Positions 9,452 to 20,751 of a stretch of 64,000 nt of DNA are shown here, one piece after another. The first letter of the stretch is position 1, and each line of letters starts with the position of its first letter. Under the pieces are notes generated by a model. It made no database searches and was not told where the DNA came from. It saw only the letters and a program-made list of their open reading frames with translations. The translations under genes were made by a program, and so were the position numbers. The stretch comes from Allantophomopsis cytisporea (lineage: Eukaryota; Ascomycota; Leotiomycetes; Phacidiales; Phacidiaceae), in contig CP103035.1 of the NCBI GenBank assembly GCA_024752435.1, positions 1,302,001 through 1,366,000 of the forward strand, in the 5' to 3' direction.

Positions 9452-12244
9452 ATGTCAAAGATAGATAGCTCCCCAGAACCTTCCAACGGCAAAAAGCCGG
9501 GTGCTGGAATTACGCCCAGCACTACTTCTCAAAACACTCTCCTTACTGAAAACATTGGTCTGTCTGCATACAAGGTTATCCGACGAGCTTACAATGTTGG
9601 TTCGTATATTCAAAGGGTTGTTGGAGCATTAGATCTAACTGGAACTATGGGGGACGCAGATGACACAAGAGACTCTGATATATATCTGTCTGATTCAAAA
9701 AATAGTTATAATGATGTTTGCTCTGAGCACTCCGACGATGAAAATATTCATTCGGACGAGGATATACAGAACAATGACTCCCACTGTAGTTTACAACAAG
9801 CAGGCTCAACACCTAATGTTCCTACAATAGGTAAAGAATTAAAGAAATTACCGCCAACACGTTCCTCAAAACCTTGTGAACTTCAGTGAGCAAGCTCGTC
9901 TGTAGCCTCAACGTTTGCCCTACTTGCTCGTGGTATTCCATTACAAGATACCTCAATATCAGTCTCAAATTACCTAGGTCCACAAGCGATATCACAGGAA
10001 GAAGCAGGAATATCGACTCCAAAATCCAAAGATGTCGGTCCTAAGCTGCACAATTCTTTGGAAAAGACTGTACCCGAGCCAATTTTCAAAATCATCAAAG
10101 TTAGAAAGCCAGATGGAACGATTGTAAAAGTTAAACGACCTGTTCAAGCTGCTGGAATAACAACAGCTAAAATACAACAGGGAACTAATTCATTACGTGC
10201 TGCTACCCTTGATAGTAAAGCTGGCATTCAGATACAAGCAGACAGGGTATCTAACTTTACAACTGACGAGAATATATCAGCTATTAAAATCTGTGAGACT
10301 GAGCAACCTATTGCTAGCAACCAAGGACTACCCAAAGACCCTAAGACCAAAGCGGAAATACTCCACAGCAGGATATCAAAGGTTACTCAAATTATTGTCT
10401 GGTCGATTATGATTTCATTACCATTATTCTTTATGAGTAAGCTCGATTCTTTTCGTTTTCTCTCGGCCGAGAAAGCCAACTTATCTACCTGGAGCTAACT
10501 TTAATCGTTAGCCCTCGCTATTTCAACAGCCTCTGTAACTGGAAAGCCCAAGAACAACACTTTAGGCTTGGGTATCTCAAAAACCAATAACATTGCTGTC
10601 TCCCTCTGGTCGATTGCTTATGCAGCTGTTGCTGCTCAAGCATTAAGATTAAGAATGTATGCTTCATACAAAATTGAAACTGGTATGCGATTGCTTGTAA
10701 GTCTTGACTACTATATTCTAGCTTTATACATCGATTAATGATTTGTAGACTCTTGAACAGCTGATTAGTAGCCATTCAGTAGCTAGCGCTATCAAACAGC
10801 CATTTCTTCTCCAAAGAATTAACTGGACTAGTATAGCATTGCTATGTCTCTGGAGCTTATCTCCAATTGCTGGTCAAGCACTCTTGAGAATGTCTTATTT
10901 AGGTCCAAGTGGGGCAGTTACGCATTCAACTGTCCAATATCTCAACTTATACTCGGATCCTAGTATTTTCTTTGATGAGAACCAAAGTGGCTTGTATAGA
11001 CCGTCAATGGATGCACTTCTTTCTTACTCAATTCTAAGCCCGACGGTGGCACAGGAGGCACCTATGGATGCTTGGGGCAATATCAAGATACCTACTATAG
11101 AACCTCTTGAAAAAGCAGGCACGAGCCGGACTTACTCGATCCACCACACCTCTATATACTCTTCCTTGTTAGGTGTACCAGTCTTAGGACTTCCCAAAGA
11201 TAATAGCACTTCCCTATGGGTGTTAGAATCTCGATAGTGGCTATTTGACTGTCTAGCTATGATCGAGCAGAATTTCGGTTAAATAAACGCGACAGCAGCA
11301 TCACAATGGAATGGCAATGGCGGAATGTCTTTGACCGTGAGCAGTTCTTTTTCTACAATCATGGGGGTTCTCCCTCCAGCCTTTGGAAAATCTACTGGTA
11401 AGCTCCTGTTTGCCTCAGAGAGGCCAGAGCCAGATAATGATGTCCCGGACGTCACCTACAATGACCCGAACATCACCTATGGCTGCAGTATGTGCACTTT
11501 CAACTTAACATATTTAGCATCTGACATTTCCTGCTCTGGTACCAATTGTCGTGTCACTAATATCACGAGGAGAAACGGTCCACTGTCTAACTTCCAGTTA
11601 ACGACAGAGGCTTACATGTTGTGGATCTTTGACTTCGCGCAATTGGGTACGGGACTCATCATGGGCACTGGCTCTTACAGTAAATTCTACATCAACGACA
11701 CATCCAGCGGTGGCGTCAACAACGTAGACGGTAGCGGACAAGGGCTAGATCTGTTTTCAGTTCCTATTTCAGACGTGACTACCCGTCTCTCTACCCTCCT
11801 TAACACCTACCGGATCGCCGGTCTTGTACCATATGTTCTTACTAAACCAAACGAGGCCTCTAATACCAGCGCATTTGCAACAGCCAATATAACAATAACT
11901 AGCGCTCAGAAAGTTTACATTACTAATTGGAGCTGGGTCGCTATCGTATTGGGATCTAGCGCCTTACTCCTTCTTGGTGGAATTATCGGTGCCTTTGTGA
12001 CTCTCGAACAGTTGGCCCAGAAATATTCGGCTTTGCGAGTTCGATGGCGCACCGTAACAAGTACATGCGTGTCCCGACGGGTGACAGTACTATAGGTGGC
12101 CCACAAAGAACCAGAATGCTGGACCACGTCACGGTTATGTTGCAGGATGTAAAACCTCATCAGGAAGTGGGCAAGATTGCGCTTGGAACGGTCGACAACG
12201 GGGGGGGGGGGGTGAAATTGCAACAGGGGAGACTTTATAAGTAG
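9452..12244 (+). pseudogene. Broken gene for a large fungal membrane protein with an extracellular domain
   Basis: One coding frame runs from ATG 9452 through two good introns (10437-10511, GTAAGC with branch GCTAAC; 10697-10748, GTAAGT...TAG) to about 12040. It encodes an acidic Ser-rich N-terminus, a membrane segment near TQIIVWSIMISLPLFFM, LEQLISSHSVASAIKQPFLL, WSLSPIAGQALLRMSYLG, a long Asn-glycosylation-rich external region, and a final helix near NWSWVAIVLGSSALLLLGG. This layout matches an uncharacterised, expanded family of fungal plasma-membrane proteins as I remember it. It is interrupted by TGA at 9887-9889, TAG at 11235-11237 and TAA at 11280-11282. A frame change near 12040 moves the recognisable tail (RVPTGDSTIGGP to GKIALGTVDN) into another frame, ending at 12244. 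Each stop is one C-to-T change from a sense codon (CGA, CAG, CAA). Best read as a recently inactivated gene; assembly error is the alternative. Confidence 0.7.
12200..12212 (+). repeat. Poly-G run (13 G)
   Basis: Thirteen consecutive G bases near the 3' end of the membrane-protein pseudogene. The tail frame stays open across it with the current count. Such runs are prone to slippage in the cell and in sequencing, so the frame downstream of it should be treated with care. Confidence 0.8.
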
Positions 12245-14279
12245 TTTTAGGTCTCTTAAAAACTGTTCATGTTTGGAATTGATGCTGAAACACTGGTAAC
12301 GCGACTTATATTTTACCAGGTCACAAATTCAATTAGCCAGTATAGAAAGAGTGCGGCCTCGTGTTTGACCAATCTGTCACCCATTCAAGTGTTCCTAAAC
12401 TGTCATAAATATTCTTACTTTCACTGACGAAGGACGAGTTACATAGGGAAAACTCATGCTATTGTAATCGAGATACAAAATCGTCGAACATGTTCAACGC
12501 AAGAGCTAGGATGGCTATAGTAAGAAAAGCTGACTAATACCCTTTATTATTTCCCCGTCTACGACGTCGGCTCTCTTTCTTGGGTTGAGCAACAACGTGT
12601 TTTTCGTGCCTTCTGGCGTATATAGCTATCTCGTGGTTTAAACGCTGCGGTCGATACCTTGTGGATTGTTTGGTTAGAAGAAGAAGGATTAAAAGGGGTG
12701 AACTATATAAAGTGCTAGGTGTTAACGTACTAAAGCGTAGCGAGCTAATTACTGGCGAGACACTCGAGTACGAGCTGCTAGAATTAGTGATATATTTTAC
12801 GCAGTAGGTTAAAGAAATATGAGTGAATTGACTGATTGGCGGCTTAAGAAGAACTGAACAACTAGTACTATACCGGTAAGTCAAAAGGACTAGAAGACTT
12901 TAGACCTCACTTTCAGGTCCGACATGTGGTTATACTTTTACAACCTAATTGGCGATTGTTAGCTGCACAAGTCTAGATTTCTATCACCACTCCAGCTTGT
13001 TCTTCGTTTAGTATACTGTAAGATATATTGCAAATTATACCCTGAAGATAATATAGTGTCAAACTTTTGGCGACGAGGGCAGGAATGGTTTGGAGGTATA
13101 AAGTGCTTATAAATATTTCGTTAATGGCTGGGAGGTAGTAAAGTAAGTCTTGAGATAATGGTGTGTAATTATGTAAAATCTAGAGAGTAATAAGAGAGGG
13201 TATAACGTTAAGAGTCAGTATAACTGCAGTCTCTATAGTATATCACTCTTTTACCCCTGATCACATCGTTTTCAAGTGATTTCGGCTCCAGACCTTAGCC
13301 GACGAATGTCCGAGATCCCGAGTCAACATTAAAATATTTGTTCATATTGTTGATCCTTCCTCACCCTTGAAATCGCTTTCAATCCCTTTTTTATATCAAA
13401 AATCACTTGAAATAAGTAATAGACGGGCCCAGCATTATCAGACTTTGCTAACGCACAAGCTGCGTGTAATGTGTTCTTTATTTACAAGGATAGATGCGTT
13501 AGCTATAGGACGTCGACTTAAGCTCGACGGAAGAGGACTTGCTTGTCGACTCTTAAGGTTGCGCTAATTGTAAGTAGTAGGGAATGGTGATACTGTTGTA
13601 CGATTTTCTGACCCCGTGTACTATGATAAAGTATTCCATGTAGTACGTAGTAATGTGCCCGAACCAAAAGGGGTAGATTTGATGCATTATTCAATTCAAC
13701 GTCCTTCCTGATGATAACTTTAGCATCCGTGGTGCCTTGTCAGCTAAGGATCCTTCAGCTTATGGATCTATATGATATGTCAATCCGAATGATACGGTCA
13801 AGGTCGTTAACTAGCTGAATACGCAGATCTTGCCTACCTCAAACGGTCCCTACTTATAGAATACGAGGCATAGGGCTGACAAGGGCATACTTAGGTAAGG
13901 CACTGTTGAGATGTGCCCCATATCTACTTTTCAAACACACTACTTATGTGGTTTTGCGAATTAGAGATCCTTCTAGGATATCTGCTATTACCCTCGACTA
14001 CAAATGCTACTGTCAGCGGAAGTTTGATGACAGTCAAGTGAAGCGAGGCTCCACTTTGTATATGCAAGTATTCAAAAAATATAGACGAGAGATCTTAGAT
14101 CGGGAGTATCTACTGAATATCTAATCTGTCAGCTGGTCGTTGATTCCAGCTCCTAAGATACAAGATATACGAAGTATAAATAGGAGCCAGTCCAAGTGGA
14201 AGATAGAGCTTTGCTTGATCAGAACAATCCAACTCAACTCACTTAACCATTCTCCTGTATCTTCAATAGAACTTTCATT
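12245..14279. other. AT-rich intergenic, about 2 kb
   Basis: Dense stops in all frames and no accepted gene. The minus-strand ORF 12534-12884 is Ser/Tyr/Leu/Thr-rich low-complexity translation, and 13367-13567 and 13906-14124 have no features. The stretch may be mutated repeat DNA, but I could not identify a source element. Confidence 0.45.
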
Positions 14280-14525
14280 ATGAATTTCAAAAGCCTCTTT
14301 ACCTTCACTGCCTTGGCCACCGGTGCCCGCGCAGCAAGTGAGGTCACGTGCGCCTCGTGCTCCAAAGGCTCTTCCGCTGACTGTTATGCCGCCTGTGCTC
14401 TGATTCCCACCTATGGCGCCCTCAGTGACAATGACAATACCATTTACACATCGGGATCTTGTAAGATCGAGTTCATTCCTGATGGTGTCTCAGCGGATGT
14501 GTCCGCTATCCATGATTCTGCTTAA
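14280..14525 (+). CDS. Small secreted cysteine-containing protein, probably truncated
   Basis: An 81-aa ORF starts with a clear signal peptide (MNFKSLFTFTALATGARA, cleavage after the second ARA-like Ala) followed by EVTCASCSKGSSADCYAACA with five closely spaced Cys, then one further Cys (GSCKIEF). Small size, secretion and Cys content fit a fungal small secreted protein; effector activity is only a possibility. The TAA at 14523-14525 may not be the original end: the same frame continues through it and one more TAA (14577-14579) with further Cys-rich coding-like sequence (SRCASHSDCSG, then DSCVCIHETGDNKCQCGA). The gene may therefore be a decaying pseudogene rather than an 81-aa protein. Confidence 0.5.
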   Translation: MNFKSLFTFTALATGARAASEVTCASCSKGSSADCYAACALIPTYGALSDNDNTIYTSGSCKIEFIPDGVSADVSAIHDSA

Positions 14526-15489
14526 TCTCTAATCAACTCTCGTTGTGCGAGCCACAGCGATTGCTCTGGAATAGGATAAAGATATGAAACTGGGTCCGAC
14601 TTCACTTTGAAGGATAGTTGTGTTTGTATACACGAGACCGGTGACAACAAATGCCAGTGTGGAGCACGTACTCCTCCTTCTATGGATTATGGCGTCTAAA
14701 ACTATGGCATGAATAAAGGATACTATTCCATCCAAATGCTCGTGGAGCGAACAGATGGTAGGAGACCTTTGTGGGAGGGCCATCGAGGAGGACAAATTGC
14801 ACCAAAATCAAGTTAGATTGTGGCTTAACTCTCGAATTCTAGGCTTCCAATTAGCTCTCCGCCTCTGTATGCCATATTTGTGACTTTAATAGTAATATAA
14901 AAGACAGCACACGTTGTCTCATGACACTATGTATTTAAATATCTAAGTTGCAGTTTGGGGGGGGGGATTAGCATAAGTTCCAAGAACCAAGAAAGGAGAA
15001 TTTATGTTGCTGAAGGCTGAAGTTCATATTGCTTTATCTTAGAATATTAATAGCGTTGCAGAAACGCTATTAAATAACAAACTTAAATAGAATAAAACAA
15101 GTAGAATAGAATAAATAGTATGGTGGTATAGAATAAGTGATATACATCAGATAGAATAAAAGGGTAGACTCAAAGTAAAACAGGCCGAAGAAAACGGATA
15201 GTCCATTAATTCTCTATATAATGAAACAAATAGATTTCTAATCAAACATTAATATTATCTAACAAATATTACAAATCATGTCTTAATTCGAGCGATGAGT
15301 CAATCTATCGTTAGGATCTTAATTACGTTTCCATAGTACGTTGCGGAATATATTTTCCGCCATATTCGAGTAAGGGCTTGGCGGGCCGGTCCTCAACTTA
15401 CTAATATATAATTCCTCACGCTGGACTTATTCGTCCTTGAAACCAATCCAATCTTTACAAATTCTCGCACTCGTTCATCATAGAGCAAC
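14526..15489. other. Intergenic with decayed Cys-rich tail, poly-G, hairpin and TAGAATA motifs
   Basis: The first 170 bases carry the possible lost C-terminus of the secreted protein. Then come a 10-G run (14957-14966), a perfect 11-bp hairpin (15047-15073), and several scattered copies of TAGAATAA between about 15086 and 15161. The last 100 bases are the likely promoter and leader of the RidA-family gene. Confidence 0.5.
15047..15073. repeat. Perfect 11-bp inverted repeat, 5-nt loop
   Basis: TTAATAGCGTT and AACGCTATTAA are exact reverse complements around the loop GCAGA. It lies between the small secreted ORF and the RidA-family gene. No T-tract or promoter context tells whether it acts in RNA or DNA. 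Confidence 0.7.
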
Positions 15490-15976
15490 ATGTCTCATCT
15501 GCAGTATTACGCATACAAAGGCCGAGGGGAGCAGAACCGCGAGCAATTCCGCTACAACCAAGCGGTGCGAGTAGGCGACCGCATCGAATGCGCAGGTCAA
15601 GGTAATCAACATCCCAGAGAAGAACAATGTCGTACAAAATTTACTAACTGAATCTGTAGGGGGATGGAACGTCGAAACGGGCGTGTTCTACAAAGAGATC
15701 AACGCCCAAATCGACCAGGCATTTGCCAATGTCGACTTGGCCCTCAAGGATGCCGGCGGCAAGGGATGGTCCCAGGTCTTTCGAGTGAACTCTTACCATG
15801 TTCCTATCAACAATGAAGCGCTTGATGCTATGGTTAGGAACTTCAAGAAATGGATGCCGGATCATCAGCCTATTTGGACTTGCGTTGGTGTCACGCGTCT
15901 TGGTGAGGATGATATGAGAGTCGAGATTGAGGTCTCAGCACATGATGAGGAGGGCGCGAAGGCAGCGAAGGCATAG
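15490..15976 (+). CDS. RidA/YjgF/YER057c/UK114 family protein
   Basis: Exons are 15490-15601 and 15660-15976, separated by a 58-nt intron with branch ACTAAC; the protein is 142 aa. Members of this family hydrolyse reactive enamine/imine intermediates formed by PLP enzymes; some have diverged functions. It reads MSHLQYYAYKGRGEQNREQF, then AVRVGDRIECAGQGGW, a central AFANVDLALKDAGGKGWSQV helix and the late WTCVGVTRLGEDDMRVEIEV strand, matching the fold from end to end. The C-terminal EEGAKAAKA tail is an extension. The typical substrate-binding Arg of true RidA deaminases is not obvious in the late strand region, so this may be one of the diverged subfamilies. It converges on the galactokinase gene 246 bp away. 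Confidence 0.85.
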
Positions 15977-16222
15977 GTAGCTACGAGGTAAAGTGAGGCA
16001 AAGCGTATTCTTGTATAAGATATCTTAAGTTGAGTTTTGTGAAGGAGTGGAAATGGAGTGCAAAATGCAAAAACTGTTATAGAATAACATCTCAATTATC
16101 AAAACATATCAACAGTTACATAGAAATTCACTTTCTACCGTATTTTACCTCCCAGCTCATATATTCATCATATTACTATTCTGGTCTATCCACAAAAGTC
16201 CCTCAAAGGTTCCCACCCATAA

Positions 16223-17813
16223 TCACACAAGATAAATGGCACTTCCGCCACCTGGCTTGCTGACAACAACCGCTCCTTCCCTCTGCTCGGCCGTCAAATC
16301 TCTCTTAGAATAGTACTCCTTCTCCCAAGCAGCCTTGACATCCTCGACCCGATTACTAGGCACAATATGCACCGAGCAGCCACCCCATCCTGCTCCAGTC
16401 AATCGGCTACCATAAGCACCATTGGCAAGCGCAATAGTGCACAACTCATCAAGTTCGGGGCAGCTGCAATCGTAGAGCTCTCGACAACTCTTCTGCGTCT
16501 CATTCATGAGATCACCAAGTGCCTGATTGAGATTCTTTGGAGCACGGGTTGGCGAGATGGTGGAAAGTGGATTCTCGAGTAGGTGCATGAATGCCAGAAC
16601 ACGAGATGCCTCACTGAAGACGTGAAGGGCACGCTGTCGAAGTAGGAATTTCTCAGCGCGGATAGGGAAAGTAGATGTGAAACGGGCCTCGAGGTCGGCA
16701 ACAGATGTTCCGAGAACTTCAGCAACCTCCTCTCGTGTGTAGCCTTCTTCCTTGGTGAATGTGTCTTTGACAAGGGTTTCAAGCTCGGCAAGTTGTTCTG
16801 CGAAAGACTTTTTTGTGGAAGCAAAGTACGCATCATGGAATCCTCGAAGTGAGATTTTGAGAGGGCCTGAGTCCGCAGCTAATGGGATAGTTGTTGATAC
16901 GTGCTTGGCATAAAGATATGCTGCTGCGAGCGAACATTCTACTACACGCAAGTTGTAGCAAACAGGACCCGTGACATGCTTGTCTGCTGCGACAAAAGAT
17001 TGAGCGATCACAAAGGAGAGCGGCGGATCAGTTTGCGGGAATTGAATAGCACGGGCTGTGAGAGTGGGTTTGAAAGATACGTAAAGAGCCGATCCACGGA
17101 GTGATAGAACCGATGCAGATTGGTCCATACTATTGATGTCAGTGTCGGTCGCATAGTCACTAACCAACGGAATATAAAACTCACCCTCCAGAATTCACTC
17201 CAACAGCTCTCTCGCTGACAATTGCCAACTCTGTGAGCTCCGTCTTGTCCACGTCCTTCTCGCCATTGGCGTACATCACTGACAATGCACTTGCACTTAC
17301 GAAAGCAGCACTGCTGCTCAATCCACCTCCTGCTGGAACCGTACCATCCATCAACACCTCCATATTCACGGGAGTGAAGTCCTTTCCATATTTCTTTCTT
17401 AATAGCTCCAAAGCACCACTCAAGCCCGCCTTGAAGTAGTTTGTCCATTCGTGAACCTTGGAATCAATCTCCACAGCACCATTTGTATCAATGTCAAATT
17501 CGCGGGTTGGAAAACGATCGGATTGGACGTTGGCGACTTTGATCTTGAAAGAGGAGGACGTAGCCGGGGTAGCTCGTACAGCAATGATAGCATCGGCTGT
17601 GATGGCCATTGGTAGGACTTCGTATAACGAATAGTCAATATGCTCGCCAATGATGTTTACACGCCCTGGAGAACGTGCGACAAATGATGGCGCATGACCA
17701 AACTGTTTTTCGAATTGGGCAACGAGATTATCCCAACGTTTGCCCTGGTTTAGAATAGCATCTTCGGTATAGATGTCTTGTAGAGAACTCGAGACTGGAA
17801 CGTGACCTGCCAT
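16223..17813 (-). CDS. GAL1: Galactokinase (GHMP kinase)
   Basis: Phosphorylates galactose to galactose-1-phosphate, the first committed step of the Leloir pathway in the cytosol. Exon 1 is 17813-17185 and exon 2 is 17129-16223, with a 55-nt intron (GTGAGT...ATAG) between GVNSG and GMDQS; the protein is 511 aa, normal for fungal GAL1. The galactokinase signature GRVNIIGEHIDY is at about residues 50-61, the GHMP ATP loop PAGGGLSSSAAF in the middle of exon 1, and the third motif SRLTGAGWGGC near the C-terminus. The intact SSA in the ATP loop argues for a catalytic kinase rather than a Gal3-like sensor. No other GAL gene lies nearby. A 7-bp tandem repeat sits about 0.5 kb upstream. Confidence 0.95.
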
Positions 17814-19566
17814 AATGTATCTAAGATGTAGCAGTTATGTGGAGAGATTGCGATGAGAATGTCCAATCTAGCTGCGATTTTGAGCGATGAAATGTAGATT
17901 TCGTTATGGTCCTCGGATGGAGATGTGATCTGAATTCTGCGACAAGCTTTATTGTAAGCAATGACTGGGAAACGTAATTCTTTCTTTCTCTCTTTCTGTC
18001 TTTCTTCGTAACCTGAAGGTAGATGGTGGGATGTGATCAGAGTCGATTGGCGACGGTCGTTATGACATTCAGCGCACAAGAGCGAAAGCGATGAGGACGA
18101 TGGCGAAGAGATGATAATGTTGAGTTTGATTGACTTCAGCAAAATAAGAAAAGAGAAGGAAGAAGAGTAAACAGCTCCGAGGTTGTGGGATGAATTTATA
18201 TTGAGGGATGAGCTTTGTCTCCACTGCTACGCGTTGGTCTATTACTCTGGTAAGAAGCTCACGAGACTCGATGGAGATTCTGGAGTAACAAGCAGCAAGC
18301 ATTTGGCCTCTCACTTTCCCCATATTTGCTCCAAGCTCCAAGCTCCGAGCTCATGCTCCATGCTCCATGCTCCATGATAGGTAGGGTTAACGGGGTGCGC
18401 ACTGGTGCACCACCAGCTATCTGCCACGCTGCCCCGCCATCATTTAATGGAATGCTGGCTGCCCCTCACCCCGCCAGTACGTATGTAATTAGTAGTGAGA
18501 ATGCCCACACCCCCCGGAGCCCACCCTCGTTTGAGTGACAGAATCCTTTCTCTGATATGATTGGTGCGCAAATTGAGAGGAAGACATCAACCCGAACCTA
18601 GCTATCCAGAGATTGAGGCTGGCAATGGGCCGAATTCAAAATTTGAAACCGATAATGAAATGGCATGACATAAACACAAGAATCCTGGTGGAATCTGATC
18701 GGTGGATGAAGCGGAGCACATGGCTACAGCCTGGCATAGATATTGAGGTTGTCTTGATACGATGTTAACATCAATCGAGCCATGATCAAGAACGATCATG
18801 CAACATGAAGAGACCTTGTTCTTGTGACGGCGATGGACTCGTAACGTTCGGGCACTTAGGTACCCACCTGCTTGTAAGTATGTACCATCACGCATCGCCA
18901 TGTATATATTCCGTACTATACGTGATTCGCGTGACTTTTCCTTGCTCCTTAGGTACCTGATCGAGCTCTTGATACACAATCCGGATTTTATTGGACCCAC
19001 CATCTATGCTTAGACTTATAAAGACAGAGATGCAACGTTAGAATAGTGGAAGAGCCGAGGCGGAAAATTTTCATCTGACTTATAGAAATTAAGCCTTTTA
19101 CAAAGCATACGTAGTAGTGAATAGTACGTTGTTGAGTGTTTGGTATATAGTGGCACATGAGTGCTGTCCGTTATTGATAGTCACTGAGCTGTAACCCCCC
19201 GCTCCCAGTCGAAATGGCTGGCCTGTGTCGGCTTTGCAATCATCACAGCCTTATATGACAGGCCCGTACGAACTCTCACTTACATCACCTTACGCTGGTA
19301 GTATTAGGTCTTTTGCGCCCTAGTCAACATTGTAGCAATAATGAGTTGTAACAGAAATGTTGTAAGTATTATACATACACTACTTATAAATTAATCATCA
19401 GGCTGCACTACGTTGTTGTGGTGCTCTGGGACCGTGCTCTCAAGTGCTGATTTTCAAAAATTCAAATCGTGGCGGAAGACTATCGATAAGAAGTTACGTC
19501 GAGTTGTCAACCCGCAAAGTTTTGTCAACAAATCTAGCACGTTCAAAACAACAAACACAGCACAAC
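17814..19566. other. Divergent promoter region GAL1 / GPN3, 1.75 kb
   Basis: Shared upstream DNA of the minus-strand galactokinase and the plus-strand GPN3. It contains a GCTCCAT-type tandem repeat (18328-18377). No further gene is supported; the ORFs at 18069-18341 and 18602-19003 lack features. Confidence 0.5.
18328..18377. repeat. Imperfect 7-bp tandem repeat (GCTCCAA/GCTCCAT), about 7 units
   Basis: Two units GCTCCAA, one GCTCCGA, one shortened GCTCAT and three GCTCCAT occur in a row. This is a short variable-number-type repeat in the upstream region of GAL1. A regulatory role is possible but not shown. Confidence 0.75.
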
Positions 19567-20523
19567 ATGTCGAAGTTTGGGTGTCTAGTAATGGGTCCAG
19601 CAGGGGCTGGCAAGGTACGATAAGCACCACTTACCATCAGTGTACAACTCAACATGTAGTGAAGCAAAACTAATAAGATTCTGCAGTCGACATTCTGTAG
19701 TTCACTCATAACGCACCTACGTAACAACCGCCGCAGTTGCTTCTACGTGAATCTGGATCCTGCCGCTGAAGATTTCACGCACGAGCCGGACCTTGATATC
19801 AAAGACCTGATCTCGTTGGAAGATGTGATGGAGGAGATGGGGCTTGGCCCGAACGGCGGGCTAATCTACTGCTTCGAGTTCCTGCTCGAGAACCTAGATT
19901 TTCTGACCGAGGCACTGGACCCACTGACGGAGGAGTACCTGATCATCATCGATATGCCCGGCCAGATTGAGCTGTACACGCACATTCCGATCTTGCCGAC
20001 GCTCGTCAAGCACCTCACGCGCACCGGCGCTCTCGACATCAATCTTTGCGCGGCGTACCTGCTCGAGGCAACATTCGTGGTGGATCGTGCAAAGTTCTTT
20101 GCCGGCACTTTGAGTGCCATGAGCGCCATGATCATGCTGGAGGTGCCGCATGTTAATATCCTATCGAAGATGGACCTCGTGAAGGGGCAAGTGGGCAAGC
20201 GCGAGTTGAAGAGATTCATTGATCCCGATACGACGCTACTGGATGATGATCCGACGGATCAGACCGGCGAGGATGGTGGTGATCCCCAGGACTCGCAGAG
20301 TATGATGCGTGGGGCGAGTTTCAAGAGGCTGAACAAGGCTGTTGCAAGCTTGATTGATAGCTTCAGTATGGTCAGCTACTTGAAGCTCGACGTGCAAGAC
20401 GAGGACAGTGTTGGTGCGATTCTGAGTTATGTCGATGATGCTATTCAATTCCACGAGGCGCAGGAGCCGAGAGAGCCATCGGCAGATAACATGGACTATG
20501 GTGAAGAAGGAGACATGGAATAA
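19567..20523 (+). CDS. GPN3: GPN-loop GTPase 3
   Basis: GPN-loop GTPases act with GPN1 and GPN2 in assembly and nuclear import of RNA polymerase II. Exons are 19567-19614 and 19687-20523, with a 72-nt intron (GTACGA, branch CTAAT, CAG) splitting the P-loop exactly as GPAGAGK|STFC; the protein is 294 aa. The first exon encodes MSKFGCLVMGPAGAGK, so the 16-codon start exon is firmly placed. Further hallmarks are FYVNLDPAAE, the GPN insertion motif LGPNGGL, the G3 motif DMPGQIELYTH and the G4-like motif SKMDLVK. The acidic C-terminal tail (DYGEEGDME) and SMMRGASF...LNKAVASLIDSFSMVSYLKLDV are typical of GPN3 rather than GPN1 or GPN2. It converges with APQ12 with 228 bp between the stop codons. Confidence 0.93.
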
Positions 20524-20751
20524 TATGGCTCAAGGACATGTAAAGACAGGCAAAGACAGGCAGATGGGGAGTTCAGTTTGCATAGCGAAGGCGTTTGATA
20601 TCCGTGTTTTAGATTCCAATACCAGGCACAAGTCTCAGAACTTTTTACACCGCAGTTCCAACCTATTCCAAAATACACTGAAGTCCCAAACTCCACATCC
20701 CAACTCCTCAAAACTCCCCCAAAACTCCAGATACCCAAATCATATGAACAG

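Noticed and set aside
9887..9889. In-frame TGA as selenocysteine or programmed readthrough
   Set aside because: Ascomycetes lack selenocysteine insertion, no CTA readthrough context follows, and the gene has other disabling changes.
11221..11290. An intron removing the TAG and TAA stops in the membrane-protein gene
   Set aside because: Candidate donor-acceptor pairs are 20 or 37 nt, too short, and none removes both stops while keeping frame.
12534..12884. 116-codon minus-strand ORF
   Set aside because: Ser/Tyr/Leu/Thr-rich low complexity in AT-rich DNA with no domain; looks like chance translation.
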